Below are positions 45,532-53,193 of a stretch of 64,000 nt of DNA, piece by piece. Origin of the DNA: Bacillota bacterium (lineage in GTDB: Bacteria; Bacillota; SHA-98; Ch115; JABLXJ01); NCBI GenBank assembly GCA_013178125.1, contig JABLXJ010000001.1, positions 62,001 through 126,000 on the forward strand. Reading direction: 5' to 3'. The position numbers and the translations under genes were made by a program. The notes beneath the pieces were generated by a model. The model made no database searches. It saw only the letters and a list, made by a program, of their open reading frames with translations, and was not told where the DNA came from. Each line of letters begins with the position of its first letter. The first letter of the stretch is position 1.

Positions 45532-45740
45532 GGCCTTCTGCTGCTTAAGTAGCCCTTATTGATCACCTCTTTAACATAATCTTACATGTAGGCCTGTTGC
45601 ACTGGGCTGCCACGGATCGAGCATATTCCTAGGGTCTAATAGACCATAACCAACTGGAAGTGAGGTGGTTTAGGGACCGATTTCAGAGGAGAGAAGATCT
45701 CTATCCATACGACAGTTGGATTCAGAAAGGAGTGTTATTT

Positions 45741-46724
45741 ATGAAGAAGTCGATTTCAATCCTGATCATTGTGGCTTTACTAGCGATTTCTGTGGTTCAG
45801 GTCGGATTAGCTGAGAAAAAATATACCATCGCCACCGTCGTTAAGCTTAGCGGTGTTCAGTGGTTTGATCGCATGGAAATGGGTGTTAAAAGATTTGCTA
45901 AGGATACGGGACACCGAGCTTTTCAGGTCGGCCCGCAAAAGGCAGATGCCGCTTTACAAGTACAAGTAATTGAAGATCTAATTGCTCAACGCGTCGATGC
46001 AATCTGTGTCGTTCCTGTTTCTACAGAAGCTTTGGAGCCAGTCTTAAAAAAAGCTCGAGAGAATGGGATTGTTGTTATTAGCCATGAGGCTTCCGACTTG
46101 AAAAACATCGATTATGATATTGAGGCATTTGATAATGCTGCGTATGGTGCTCACCTAATGGATCAGCTAGCCTTACGTATGGGCAAGAAAGGGGAATATG
46201 CTGTCTTCGTAGGGGGGCTAACTGCGAAAACGCATAACGAGTGGGTCGACGCCGCAATAGAGCGCCAAAAGAAGATGTACCCTCAAATGAAACTTGCAAC
46301 GGGAAAGGTTGAATCATTTGAAGACCAACAGAATGCTAATGCGAGGATGAAAGAACTGATTAAAGCATATCCAAATCTAAGAGGTGTCCAGGGTAGTTCT
46401 TCAAATGATGCTCCGGGAGCTGGGCTTGCCGTAGAGGAGATGGGGTTACAAGATAAGATCACCGTGGTCGGAACGAGCTTAGTATCCATTTGTAGGCAAT
46501 ATCTGAAAAGCGGTGCGGTGGATTTAATTAGTTTCTGGGATCCAGCGGATGCTGGCTATGCTATGAATAAACTCGCGGTGATGGTATTGGAGGGCAAGAA
46601 GGTAACTAATGGTTATGATCTCGGCATTCCGGGATATAACAAAGTCAAGGTGAACGGGAAGGTTATATACGGTCAAGCCTGGATAGACGTGACTAAAGAT
46701 AATATGAATGAGTATAATTTCTAG
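45741..46724 (+). CDS. Sugar ABC transporter, substrate-binding protein (LsrB/RhaS-like)
   Basis: 327-residue periplasmic-binding-protein-family-4 type. Signal peptide 1-24 (ISILIIVALLAISVVQVGLA), then KKYTIATVVKLSGVQWFDRMEMGVKRF, QVIEDLIAQRVDAICVVPVSTEALEPVLKKARENGIVV, SHEAS, AFDNAAYG and FWDPADAGYAMNKLAV. The combination SGVQWFDRM, SHE and FWDPADAGYA resembles the LsrB/rhamnose-binding group more than RbsB. AAAGGAGTG precedes ATG 45741. No lipobox is evident. A stem-loop separates it from the ATPase gene. Confidence 0.93.
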   Translation: MKKSISILIIVALLAISVVQVGLAEKKYTIATVVKLSGVQWFDRMEMGVKRFAKDTGHRAFQVGPQKADAALQVQVIEDLIAQRVDAICVVPVSTEALEPVLKKARENGIVVISHEASDLKNIDYDIEAFDNAAYGAHLMDQLALRMGKKGEYAVFVGGLTAKTHNEWVDAAIERQKKMYPQMKLATGKVESFEDQQNANARMKELIKAYPNLRGVQGSSSNDAPGAGLAVEEMGLQDKITVVGTSLVSICRQYLKSGAVDLISFWDPADAGYAMNKLAVMVLEGKKVTNGYDLGIPGYNKVKVNGKVIYGQAWIDVTKDNMNEYNF

Positions 46725-46733
46725 ATAAGTCAC

Positions 46734-46782
46734 GGGTAGGTAGTTAAGATGAGAACCAACAGAGCGTCCTAACTGCCTACCC
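46734..46782 (+). other. Stem-loop between binding-protein and ATPase genes
   Basis: GGGTAGGTAGTTA (46734-46746) pairs with TAACTGCCTACCC (46770-46782) at 12 of 13 positions plus one G-T pair, starting 9 bases after the binding-protein stop. Confidence 0.6.
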
Positions 46783-46830
46783 CGACCCTCCAGGGAGGCA
46801 CCCGGGAAGTGGGGAAGGATAAGGGGAGTT

Positions 46831-48327
46831 ATGAGTGAACAATTCTTATTAGTTAGAGACATATGCAAATCATTTTCTGGAGTTGAAGCCCTAAAAGGGG
46901 TCAGTCTTACAATAAACCGGGGCGAAGTTCAATGCTTGATAGGGGAGAACGGTTCTGGTAAATCAACTCTCATTAAAGTAATTGCGGGCGTGGTGACTCC
47001 GGATCATGGAGAAGTCATAATTAATGGGAAATCGTATAGGCAATTGCGTCCTATCGATTCGATTCGAGAAGGCATCCAGGTTATCTATCAAGATTTTTCC
47101 CTATTCCCCAACCTCACAGTAGCTGAAAATATCGCATTAAGCCATGAGCTGGAGTTAAATAAGCATTTCGTCAATTGGAAAGAAGTCTACAGAATCTCAG
47201 AAAATGCCATTCAAAGAATAGATGTTGAACTAGATCCAGTCGCAAGGGTAGAAAATCTCTCGGTTGCAGATAAACAATTAATTGCCATCGCAAGGGCCCT
47301 CACACAGAACGCTAAGCTCATCATAATGGATGAACCTACAAGCACTTTAACCCGACGGGAGGTAGAGTCTCTTTTTAGAGTTATCAAGAATTTGAAAACA
47401 ACAGGTGTATCAGTGTTATTTGTTAGTCATAAACTAAACGAAGTGTTGGAGATCGCTGATCGAATATGCGTCTTGAGAAATGGAACTAAAGTTGCTGATG
47501 GAGCGGCTCAGGATTTTGATAGGATTAAGCTTATATACTTTATGACCGGGCGTCAGATAAGGGAGGTTGCATACGAATATAAAAAAGATCGGGAAAGGGA
47601 AGGCAGTGTACTGAGGGTGCAGGGTCTTACTAGTAAAGGTCGGTTCGCCGATGTTTCATTTGAGTTGTGGCCAGGCGAAATCGTCGGAATTACTGGTCTC
47701 CTTGGTTCCGGGCGCACAGAGGTTGCAATGGCGTTATTTGGATTGCAGCCCGCCGATGCCGGGGATATCTATGTTAATGGTAGACTCCAGAGAATTAAAA
47801 ACGTTCAGGACGCAATAAACAGTGGAATTGCCTATGTCCCTGAAGACCGGCTAACGCAAGGTCTTTTTCTTGAGCAGCCAATTGGTAGAAACATCATTGT
47901 CTGTATTCTTCATAAGCTGATGACAAGGCTAAAGCTTATTGATGAGAGAAGGGTGGATATTGAAATCCATAAATGGATAGAAAAGTTAAGGATCTCAACT
48001 CGTTCTACATATCTACCCGTCAAAACCCTATCTGGTGGCAACCAACAGCGTGTACTTTTAGCCAAATGGCTTGCAACCACGCCCCAGATTCTTATTCTAA
48101 ACAGCCCAACAGTTGGGGTTGATGTGGGTTCAAAGGAGGCGATCTATAATATTATCAAACAGCTAGCTGACCAGGGTATAAGTATTCTAATAATCTCAGA
48201 CGACATTCCTGAGATTCTGCAGAATTGCAATCGTGTTCTATTAATGCGGAAGGGCCGCATTATTGAGGAGTTCCCGGCAAGTAGCGTTAACGAAAACGAA
48301 CTAGCTCAAAAACTTCTCGACGCTTAA
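46831..48327 (+). CDS. Sugar ABC transporter ATP-binding protein (RbsA/LsrA type, two ATPase domains)
   Basis: 498 residues with two ABC domains in one chain. N-terminal half: GENGSGKST, VIYQDFSLFPNLTVAENIA, LSVADKQLIAIARAL, LIIMDEPTSTLT and SHKLNEVLEIADRI. C-terminal half: the usual degenerate Walker A GLLGSGRTEVAMALFG, EDRLTQGLF, LSGGNQQRVLLAKWLAT and ILNSPTVGVDVGSKEAIY; its Walker B region reads LILNSPTVG instead of LILDEPTRG, so both Asp and Glu are lost (Asn-Ser). In this family the second site is often weak, but this is a stronger loss. Partners are the two permeases downstream. Confidence 0.95.
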   Translation: MSEQFLLVRDICKSFSGVEALKGVSLTINRGEVQCLIGENGSGKSTLIKVIAGVVTPDHGEVIINGKSYRQLRPIDSIREGIQVIYQDFSLFPNLTVAENIALSHELELNKHFVNWKEVYRISENAIQRIDVELDPVARVENLSVADKQLIAIARALTQNAKLIIMDEPTSTLTRREVESLFRVIKNLKTTGVSVLFVSHKLNEVLEIADRICVLRNGTKVADGAAQDFDRIKLIYFMTGRQIREVAYEYKKDREREGSVLRVQGLTSKGRFADVSFELWPGEIVGITGLLGSGRTEVAMALFGLQPADAGDIYVNGRLQRIKNVQDAINSGIAYVPEDRLTQGLFLEQPIGRNIIVCILHKLMTRLKLIDERRVDIEIHKWIEKLRISTRSTYLPVKTLSGGNQQRVLLAKWLATTPQILILNSPTVGVDVGSKEAIYNIIKQLADQGISILIISDDIPEILQNCNRVLLMRKGRIIEEFPASSVNENELAQKLLDA

Positions 48328-48394
48328 AAGGATGTGACTACATAGTAGTGAATGAGAGGCCGTTTGCGGCGGTGAAAACACGGGGGAAGTTATA

Positions 48395-49396
48395 ATGGTA
48401 AAGAAGGCTTTCATGGAGAATGAATTCCTCGTTGCTCTAGTAATAATTGGAGTTTCATTGGCAATCGGGATATCCAATAGGGCATTTTTCACGGTGGCCA
48501 ACTTATTCGACCTCCTAAAGAACAGCGTTATAATGGGTATATTTGCCATTGGTGTATTTATTGTCATCGTCTCCGGGGGAATTGATGTATCATTTACTGC
48601 CATTGCTGTATTTTCCCTATATGTCACTAATAAGGTTCTCGTTGGGCTAAATTATCAAGGAACGATCCTATTAGCCTTTTTGATTTCAGCGGGTATCGGA
48701 ACATTGCTAGGGATATTCAATGCGATATTCATTTCTCTTTATAAGATTCCTACACTGATCGTCACCCTTGGTACACAAAGTATATATAGAGGTTTCTTGC
48801 TAGCCTTTATAGGGACTACCTTAATTCAGGACCTTCCATCCGGATTAATCGGGTTTTCTAAAACCTACATTCTTAAGGCTACCACGCCAAACGGTGGAAT
48901 TATGGGTTTGCCTATCGCTATAATTCTACTGATATCTATCGTTTTCCTCTGCTGGTTATTACTTGATTATACTATGCTAGGAAGAGGCATTTACGCTCTT
49001 GGAGGTGATCGTACCGCCGCGGAAAGGGCGGGATTTAATGTAAGGACGATCGAGTTCTTTATCTATGGCTTCGTCGGCTTCCTATGTGGTATAGCGGGAA
49101 TAATCCATTCTTCTTTTGCAAGAGTGGCTAACCCCTTTGATCTTGTAGGGAATGAGCTAAACGTCATAGCTGCTGTTGTACTAGGAGGAACAAAGATCAC
49201 GGGTGGCCATGGTACGGTATTGGGAACAGTATTAGGGGTATTTTTAGTTGTTTTAGTCAATAATAGTCTGATCCTGCTTGGGGTGCCCTCTTATTGGCAG
49301 AAGGCAGTTATTGGGCTACTAATTCTTATAGGGACAGCGCTTCCAGCTTATAAATTTAATAGAAGTACTAGCCGGCTCGGAATAGAAGTCCACTGA
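48395..49396 (+). CDS. Sugar ABC transporter permease (RbsC/LsrC type)
   Basis: 333 residues, eight to ten hydrophobic helices. IVSGGIDVSFTAIAVFS, FNAIFISLYKIPTLIVTLGTQSIYRG, ALGGDRTAAERAGFNVRTIEFFIYG and AAVVLGGTKITGGHGTVLGTVLGV are the hallmarks of BPD_transp_2 permeases. GGGGGAAGTT precedes ATG 48395. It pairs with the next permease. Confidence 0.94.
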   Translation: MVKKAFMENEFLVALVIIGVSLAIGISNRAFFTVANLFDLLKNSVIMGIFAIGVFIVIVSGGIDVSFTAIAVFSLYVTNKVLVGLNYQGTILLAFLISAGIGTLLGIFNAIFISLYKIPTLIVTLGTQSIYRGFLLAFIGTTLIQDLPSGLIGFSKTYILKATTPNGGIMGLPIAIILLISIVFLCWLLLDYTMLGRGIYALGGDRTAAERAGFNVRTIEFFIYGFVGFLCGIAGIIHSSFARVANPFDLVGNELNVIAAVVLGGTKITGGHGTVLGTVLGVFLVVLVNNSLILLGVPSYWQKAVIGLLILIGTALPAYKFNRSTSRLGIEVH

Positions 49397-49431
49397 AGTT
49401 TATTTATTATCATAGAGGGGATTGCTTACCC

Positions 49432-50502
49432 ATGAATAAATATTTAGCGAGAAATCTCTTGAAAGACAATTGTTTGCCTGGGCAGTTTAACATATTCAGT
49501 TTGACAAGGAGGGATGGTAATCTTAGACGACTATTATTAATTACAGTTATCATTTTCATATCGATGAGTGTTCTTAGTCCAAAGTTATTTCTTACCCTAC
49601 GGAACTTCACTTCAATGTCATTTCAGTTTCCAGAGTTGGGCATTCTAGCAATGGCAATGATGGTCACGATGCTTACTGGGGGAATTGATCTTTCAGCGGT
49701 TGGGATAGCAAATCTATCGGGTATCATTGCTGCGTTGATTTTGACATCAGACTCTGTTACCGGAGCCTTCGGTAATAGTGCTATCGCTACAATTATATTA
49801 TTGGCAATTATTGTGTCTGCTATCATGGGGGTAGTATGTGGTTTGCTGAATGGGTTATGTATTTCAAAGATCGGTATCACGCCGATCCTGGCGACATTGG
49901 GGAGCATGCAGATTTTTACGGGTATTGCTATAGTTATTACAAGGGGAAGCGCCATTTATGGTTTTCCCGATCAATTCTCGTTTGTCGGCAACGGAAATAT
50001 TTGGATTTTTCCTATGCCTTTGATCATTTTTGTAATATTATCGGCCTTGTTTGCGATTATGTTAAATAAAACGACGTTCGGGCGCAAGCTATACATGATG
50101 GGGAGCAATCCGGTTGCGGCGGTTTTTTCGGGAATTAATAATACCCAGATGTTAATTAGGACTTACATCCTGAGTGGATTTCTGTCTGCCATGGCTGGCA
50201 TTGTTATGATTGCCCGGACTAATTCTGCTAAAGCCGATTACGGTACTTCATATGTCTTGCAGGCTATACTCGTTGTTGTGTTAGGAGGAGTAAATCCGAG
50301 TGGAGGTTTCGGAACAGTTTCAGGGTTAGTGTTAGCAATGCTTTGCCTCCAATTTCTGTCAAGCGGTTTCAATATGTTGCACTTTAGCAATTTCTTCAAG
50401 GAATTTGTATGGGGGGCCGTTCTAGTTGCGGTGATGGTACTTAATTATTATAGCAATACTGGGAGATCCAGTTTCAGGCGCATAACCAAGGGTCTAAAGT
50501 GA
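49432..50502 (+). CDS. Sugar ABC transporter permease (RbsC/LsrD type)
   Basis: 356 residues with a 30-residue hydrophilic N-terminal extension, then BPD_transp_2 helices: LTGGIDLSAVGIANLSG, GLLNGLCISKIGITPILATLGSMQIFTGIAIVIT, MMGSNPVAAVFSGINNTQMLIRTYILSG and AILVVVLGGVNPSGGFGTVSGLVLA. AGAGGGG precedes ATG 49432. It is the last gene of the SorC-headed cassette and converges with a broken minus-strand gene (28-base overlap). Confidence 0.93.
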   Translation: MNKYLARNLLKDNCLPGQFNIFSLTRRDGNLRRLLLITVIIFISMSVLSPKLFLTLRNFTSMSFQFPELGILAMAMMVTMLTGGIDLSAVGIANLSGIIAALILTSDSVTGAFGNSAIATIILLAIIVSAIMGVVCGLLNGLCISKIGITPILATLGSMQIFTGIAIVITRGSAIYGFPDQFSFVGNGNIWIFPMPLIIFVILSALFAIMLNKTTFGRKLYMMGSNPVAAVFSGINNTQMLIRTYILSGFLSAMAGIVMIARTNSAKADYGTSYVLQAILVVVLGGVNPSGGFGTVSGLVLAMLCLQFLSSGFNMLHFSNFFKEFVWGAVLVAVMVLNYYSNTGRSSFRRITKGLK

Positions 50503-51093
50503 TCTCCCGCAACCGGTGTAGTTGGGTGAAAACCTTAGCATACTTGTCGTGCTCACCAGTCAGAAACTCGCAATACCTCTGGATAAAATCGCGAATGACG
50601 TTCTCGGCACCCCGCCCGGCGCCGCTTGATTTAAGGAGTTCCCCTGCTATGCGGATTTGCGCGTTCCCGAACGCGATCACCGTGGATGATGGGGATACCT
50701 GCATTTCAACTTTGGCTGGTATGAGAAAGCGCCTGACTTCAGCTTCCGTACTAGCTGGCACAGCTACACCTTTCCGCACTGACTGCTCGTACAGGAATTC
50801 CTGCTGCGTTAGATGCTTTTGTACCCGATCCTTGACCTCCGGTCCGGGCTGGTGCAGATAGCCTTCAGTGCATAATCGGCTTCGAAAAGCACTTTACCCA
50901 AAACCGACTCCCGCGGCACGTCCATGAACTTTAGGTCCATCTGCGGGGTTGGAACATTGTATAGCTTTTGCAGGAGTTCATGGGAAAAGGTGAGCATGTG
51001 GAAGAGCTTCGTTCCCATGGCATTGGCGATGAAAGCCGATCTCTGGTCCTCTACATAATGGGGTTGTAGGGCCGCAGCTCGATACAAGAGCAA
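50474..51093 (-). pseudogene. Frameshifted gene of unknown family
   Basis: Two minus-strand reading frames join into one protein if a single base is added near 50843-50850: the upstream frame runs ...KVLFEADYALKAICTSP and the other continues with PEVKDRVQKHLTQQEFLYEQSVRKG and RFLIPAKVEMQVSPSSTVIAFG. The downstream part ends ...LDPWLCA at 50474. The joined product (about 205 residues) begins at TTG 51093 just after the CBS-GGDEF stop, in the same frame. It resembles C-terminal portions of large proteins I recall from other bacteria but cannot name. Either a pseudogene or a sequencing error in a run of G and C. Confidence 0.6.
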
Positions 51094-51117
51094 CGGGCCT
51101 GTTCGTTTTCGGACAAG

Positions 51118-51987
51118 TTATATGCAGCCCGCCTCTCTCAACCCTATCTCTCCTGCTATCACTACTTGCCTCCCTTCCTTCTTTGCCCTGGTCGAAGCCA
51201 GGCTTGACATGTTGATCAGATCGCTGACTGTATATGGCTCAAAATCTCCCTGCCGAGGAGAAGCCCGCCGACCCCCGGCCACACCTGCAGAAGCTGCCAC
51301 TTTAATTCCAAGGGGCCATTTTTCTTCAGAAATCGCATTTACCATTCGCAAGGCGAGCTTCCTGGCTTCTTCTAGAGATTTCACGGTTACAACTACAAAT
51401 TCATCACCTGCGTACCGAAATAGATAATCGAAGCCCTCTTCAACTAGGCTACCCAAAACCTTCGCCACCCTGCACAGGATCTCATCGCCCACCACATGCC
51501 CCAGTTCCTTGTCAACTGCACCGAAGTTGTCCAGATCCAAAAAGATAATTGCAATCTCCTTCCCATCCTGCAGAAGTTCCAGGGCTTTCCGCTGGATAAA
51601 CTCTGCTTTATGCAGTCCCGTAAGAGCATCTATGTACTTTCCGAGCTCAGCGTAAAGGAGTGATTTCGTCACTACCCCAACCGGATAGTCTCCATCCACC
51701 ACCACGAGTCGCTCGATACAGTGTCGCTCAACTAGCTCCTTTGCCTCCCAAAGCGAGCACGTGTGGGGTATAGTCACCACTTCCTTAGTCATCGCATCCG
51801 CTATAAGCCGATTGGGATGACAACGTCTTATATCGCGTGAGGTTATAATCCCCACAAGCCGCCTGCCTTCTACAACCGGAAGCCCTCCGATTTTGGTCCT
51901 CTCCATAAGATTGGCTACTCGTGCCACTGAATCCTCAGGCTTAACCGTTACAAGCTCTTTAGTCATGATCTCTCCTACGGTCTGCAT
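51118..51987 (-). CDS. CBS-domain diguanylate cyclase-like protein (CBS-CBS-GGDEF)
   Basis: 289 residues. Two CBS motifs (residues ~1-115: VGEIMTKELVTVKPEDSV, GGLPVVEGRRLVGIITSRDI, DAMTKEVVTIPHTCSL, ERLVVVDGDYPVGVVTKS) are followed by a GGDEF domain (~120-285) with DALTGLHK, IFLDLDNFGAVDKELGHVVGDE and the active-site loop RYAGDEFVVV (AGDEF, a functional variant in known cyclases). No RxxD inhibitory site lies five residues before it. CBS pairs often bind adenine nucleotides, so cyclase activity may follow energy state. It is cytoplasmic and shares 1 base with the upstream 123-residue gene. Confidence 0.92.
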   Translation of the reverse strand: MQTVGEIMTKELVTVKPEDSVARVANLMERTKIGGLPVVEGRRLVGIITSRDIRRCHPNRLIADAMTKEVVTIPHTCSLWEAKELVERHCIERLVVVDGDYPVGVVTKSLLYAELGKYIDALTGLHKAEFIQRKALELLQDGKEIAIIFLDLDNFGAVDKELGHVVGDEILCRVAKVLGSLVEEGFDYLFRYAGDEFVVVTVKSLEEARKLALRMVNAISEEKWPLGIKVAASAGVAGGRRASPRQGDFEPYTVSDLINMSSLASTRAKKEGRQVVIAGEIGLREAGCI

Positions 51988-52358
51988 TACAAATCCACCG
52001 CCCGGTTTACCTGAATTACGATATTCACCTGAGCCTTTACAACCGCCTGTTCATCAGATACGCGTTCACATTCCTCCAAGAGGATGGGCAGGAGCTTCTC
52101 CGCCGGTAACAACTTCAAAAGAGATCTTTTCAATACGGCAGCTTCAAACACGTGGTGCTCGATCCTGATGATTTCATACTGTTCTGGGGAGAGGGCGTCT
52201 ACCATCCTGCGCACGGCTTCGGGCCCGATGGGGGCCTTTTTCCCTACAAGTAAGGCGTCCTGCATGGGTGGGATCTCGAATTCTGACAACCTTATGGTCA
52301 TCTCCGCTTTGCGGAGAGGTTCCGAACCACGCAAATAGGATCCTGTCTTGGAAGACAT
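51987..52358 (-). CDS. Small protein of unknown function, partner of CBS-GGDEF gene
   Basis: 123 residues, no membrane segment. Charged and helical with a run LLKLLPAEKLLPILLEECERV and a C-terminal beta-like KAQVNIVIQVNRAVDL. I recognise no domain. Its stop overlaps the ATG of the CBS-GGDEF gene by one base, so the two are translated together and may form a complex or a sensing pair. GGGAGGCG precedes ATG 52358. Confidence 0.7.
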   Translation of the reverse strand: MSSKTGSYLRGSEPLRKAEMTIRLSEFEIPPMQDALLVGKKAPIGPEAVRRMVDALSPEQYEIIRIEHHVFEAAVLKRSLLKLLPAEKLLPILLEECERVSDEQAVVKAQVNIVIQVNRAVDL

Positions 52359-52540
52359 ACATCAATCGCCTCCCTCTTGAATCTAAACAAAGCTTAACCT
52401 AACCGCTTCAACAATTTATACTATATGTCTAGCTAATTGAGGTTTAAAAAGAAGAACGCGCTTCCAAATGATAGCCCGAGTCCCTATATCGCCTTCGTAA
52501 CCAGTTTTTTTTTATTTTATCACATATACCGTTGACATGC

Positions 52541-52737
52541 TACCTACTACAACAACCAGGGGTTGATACAGCGCGAGATGGGTGATCAACTTAATCTTTC
52601 GTGAATCAAAGTTCTCCGCTATCTGGTTAAGGTACGGAAACAGGGTGTAATCCAAATCAGGCTTGTGAGCCCACCTTTCAATTGCTTAGCCATCGAAGGT
52701 AAAATCAAAGAATTGTTCAATTTGAGAGATACGTAGA
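52541..52737 (+). pseudogene. Degenerate duplicate of SorC regulator N-terminus
   Basis: About 195 bases nearly identical to 41115-41312 of the SorC gene: the GGGTTGA-ACAGCG-GAGAT-GGTGATCAACT series and AAAGTTCTCCGCTATCTGG are retained, but TCGCGAATC has become TCGTGAATC, creating a stop, and the copy ends at GATACGTAG. It covers only the helix-turn-helix region. The change pattern (mostly C to T) indicates decay after duplication. Confidence 0.9.
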
Positions 52738-52818
52738 ATTTTTTATAATGGTGTTGGTAGAAAGGGAGAGAGCACCTTATTAACGTAATCAAGGAGTTAA
52801 GGCCCAAGATGGCCTGAT

Positions 52819-52962
52819 ATGAAGGAATGGGGGTGTACCGCGAATTTGCACATCTTTGTTGTCCCATCGCCAAGCGGACTAAACCGCATTTCCTATGCAG
52901 ATCAGTTGAGATGGCATATCAAACTAAGGGAATTAAAAGAAAAGGTATGCGCGCGGTGTTAG
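52819..52962 (+). pseudogene. C-terminal remnant of mismatch-specific uracil-DNA glycosylase-like gene
   Basis: A 47-codon frame with LHIFVVPSPSGLNRISYADQ and LRWHIKLRELKE, close to the C-terminal motif of MUG/TDG-type glycosylases (xFVLPSPSGLNxxY). The N-terminal catalytic part is missing. Together with the SorC fragment it marks a region of broken genes in front of the tRNA-Arg gene. Confidence 0.55.
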
Positions 52963-52989
52963 CGGCTCTCTAATTTCTTGATTTTATTT

Positions 52990-53067
52990 TGGCGCGCCCG
53001 GAGGGACTCGAACCCCCGACAACCAGATCCGTAGTCTGGTGCTCTAATCCAACTGAGCTACGGGCGC
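52990..53067 (-). tRNA. tRNA-Arg (anticodon ACG)
   Basis: On the minus strand GCGCCCG (5' end at 53067) pairs with CGGGCGC, then discriminator G and encoded CCA (52992-52990). The D-arm reads TAGCTCAGTTGGATTAGAGC; the anticodon stem CCAGA/TCTGG holds loop CTACGGA with anticodon ACG; T-arm GGGTTCGAGTCC. It reads CGU-type arginine codons. Confidence 0.97.
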
Positions 53068-53193
53068 ACTGCAACTATAATAATACTCTGCCCGGCCCAA
53101 AATGTCAAGATTTCGAATTGCCTCATCAAAAATGTGCTTGAAATCGATTCGTTGCCTCATATCAAAAATGTGCATGAAAGGAGTGAGTGACAA

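Noticed and set aside
45619-45632. GAGCATATTCCTAG shared with the inverted repeat at 12618-12631
   Set aside because: A 14-base match between two sites is expected by chance in 64 kb and nothing else around it matches.
41067-50502. Calling the cassette a true autoinducer-2 Lsr operon
   Set aside because: LsrF and LsrG are absent and the kinase is not clearly LsrK-like; only the architecture matches.
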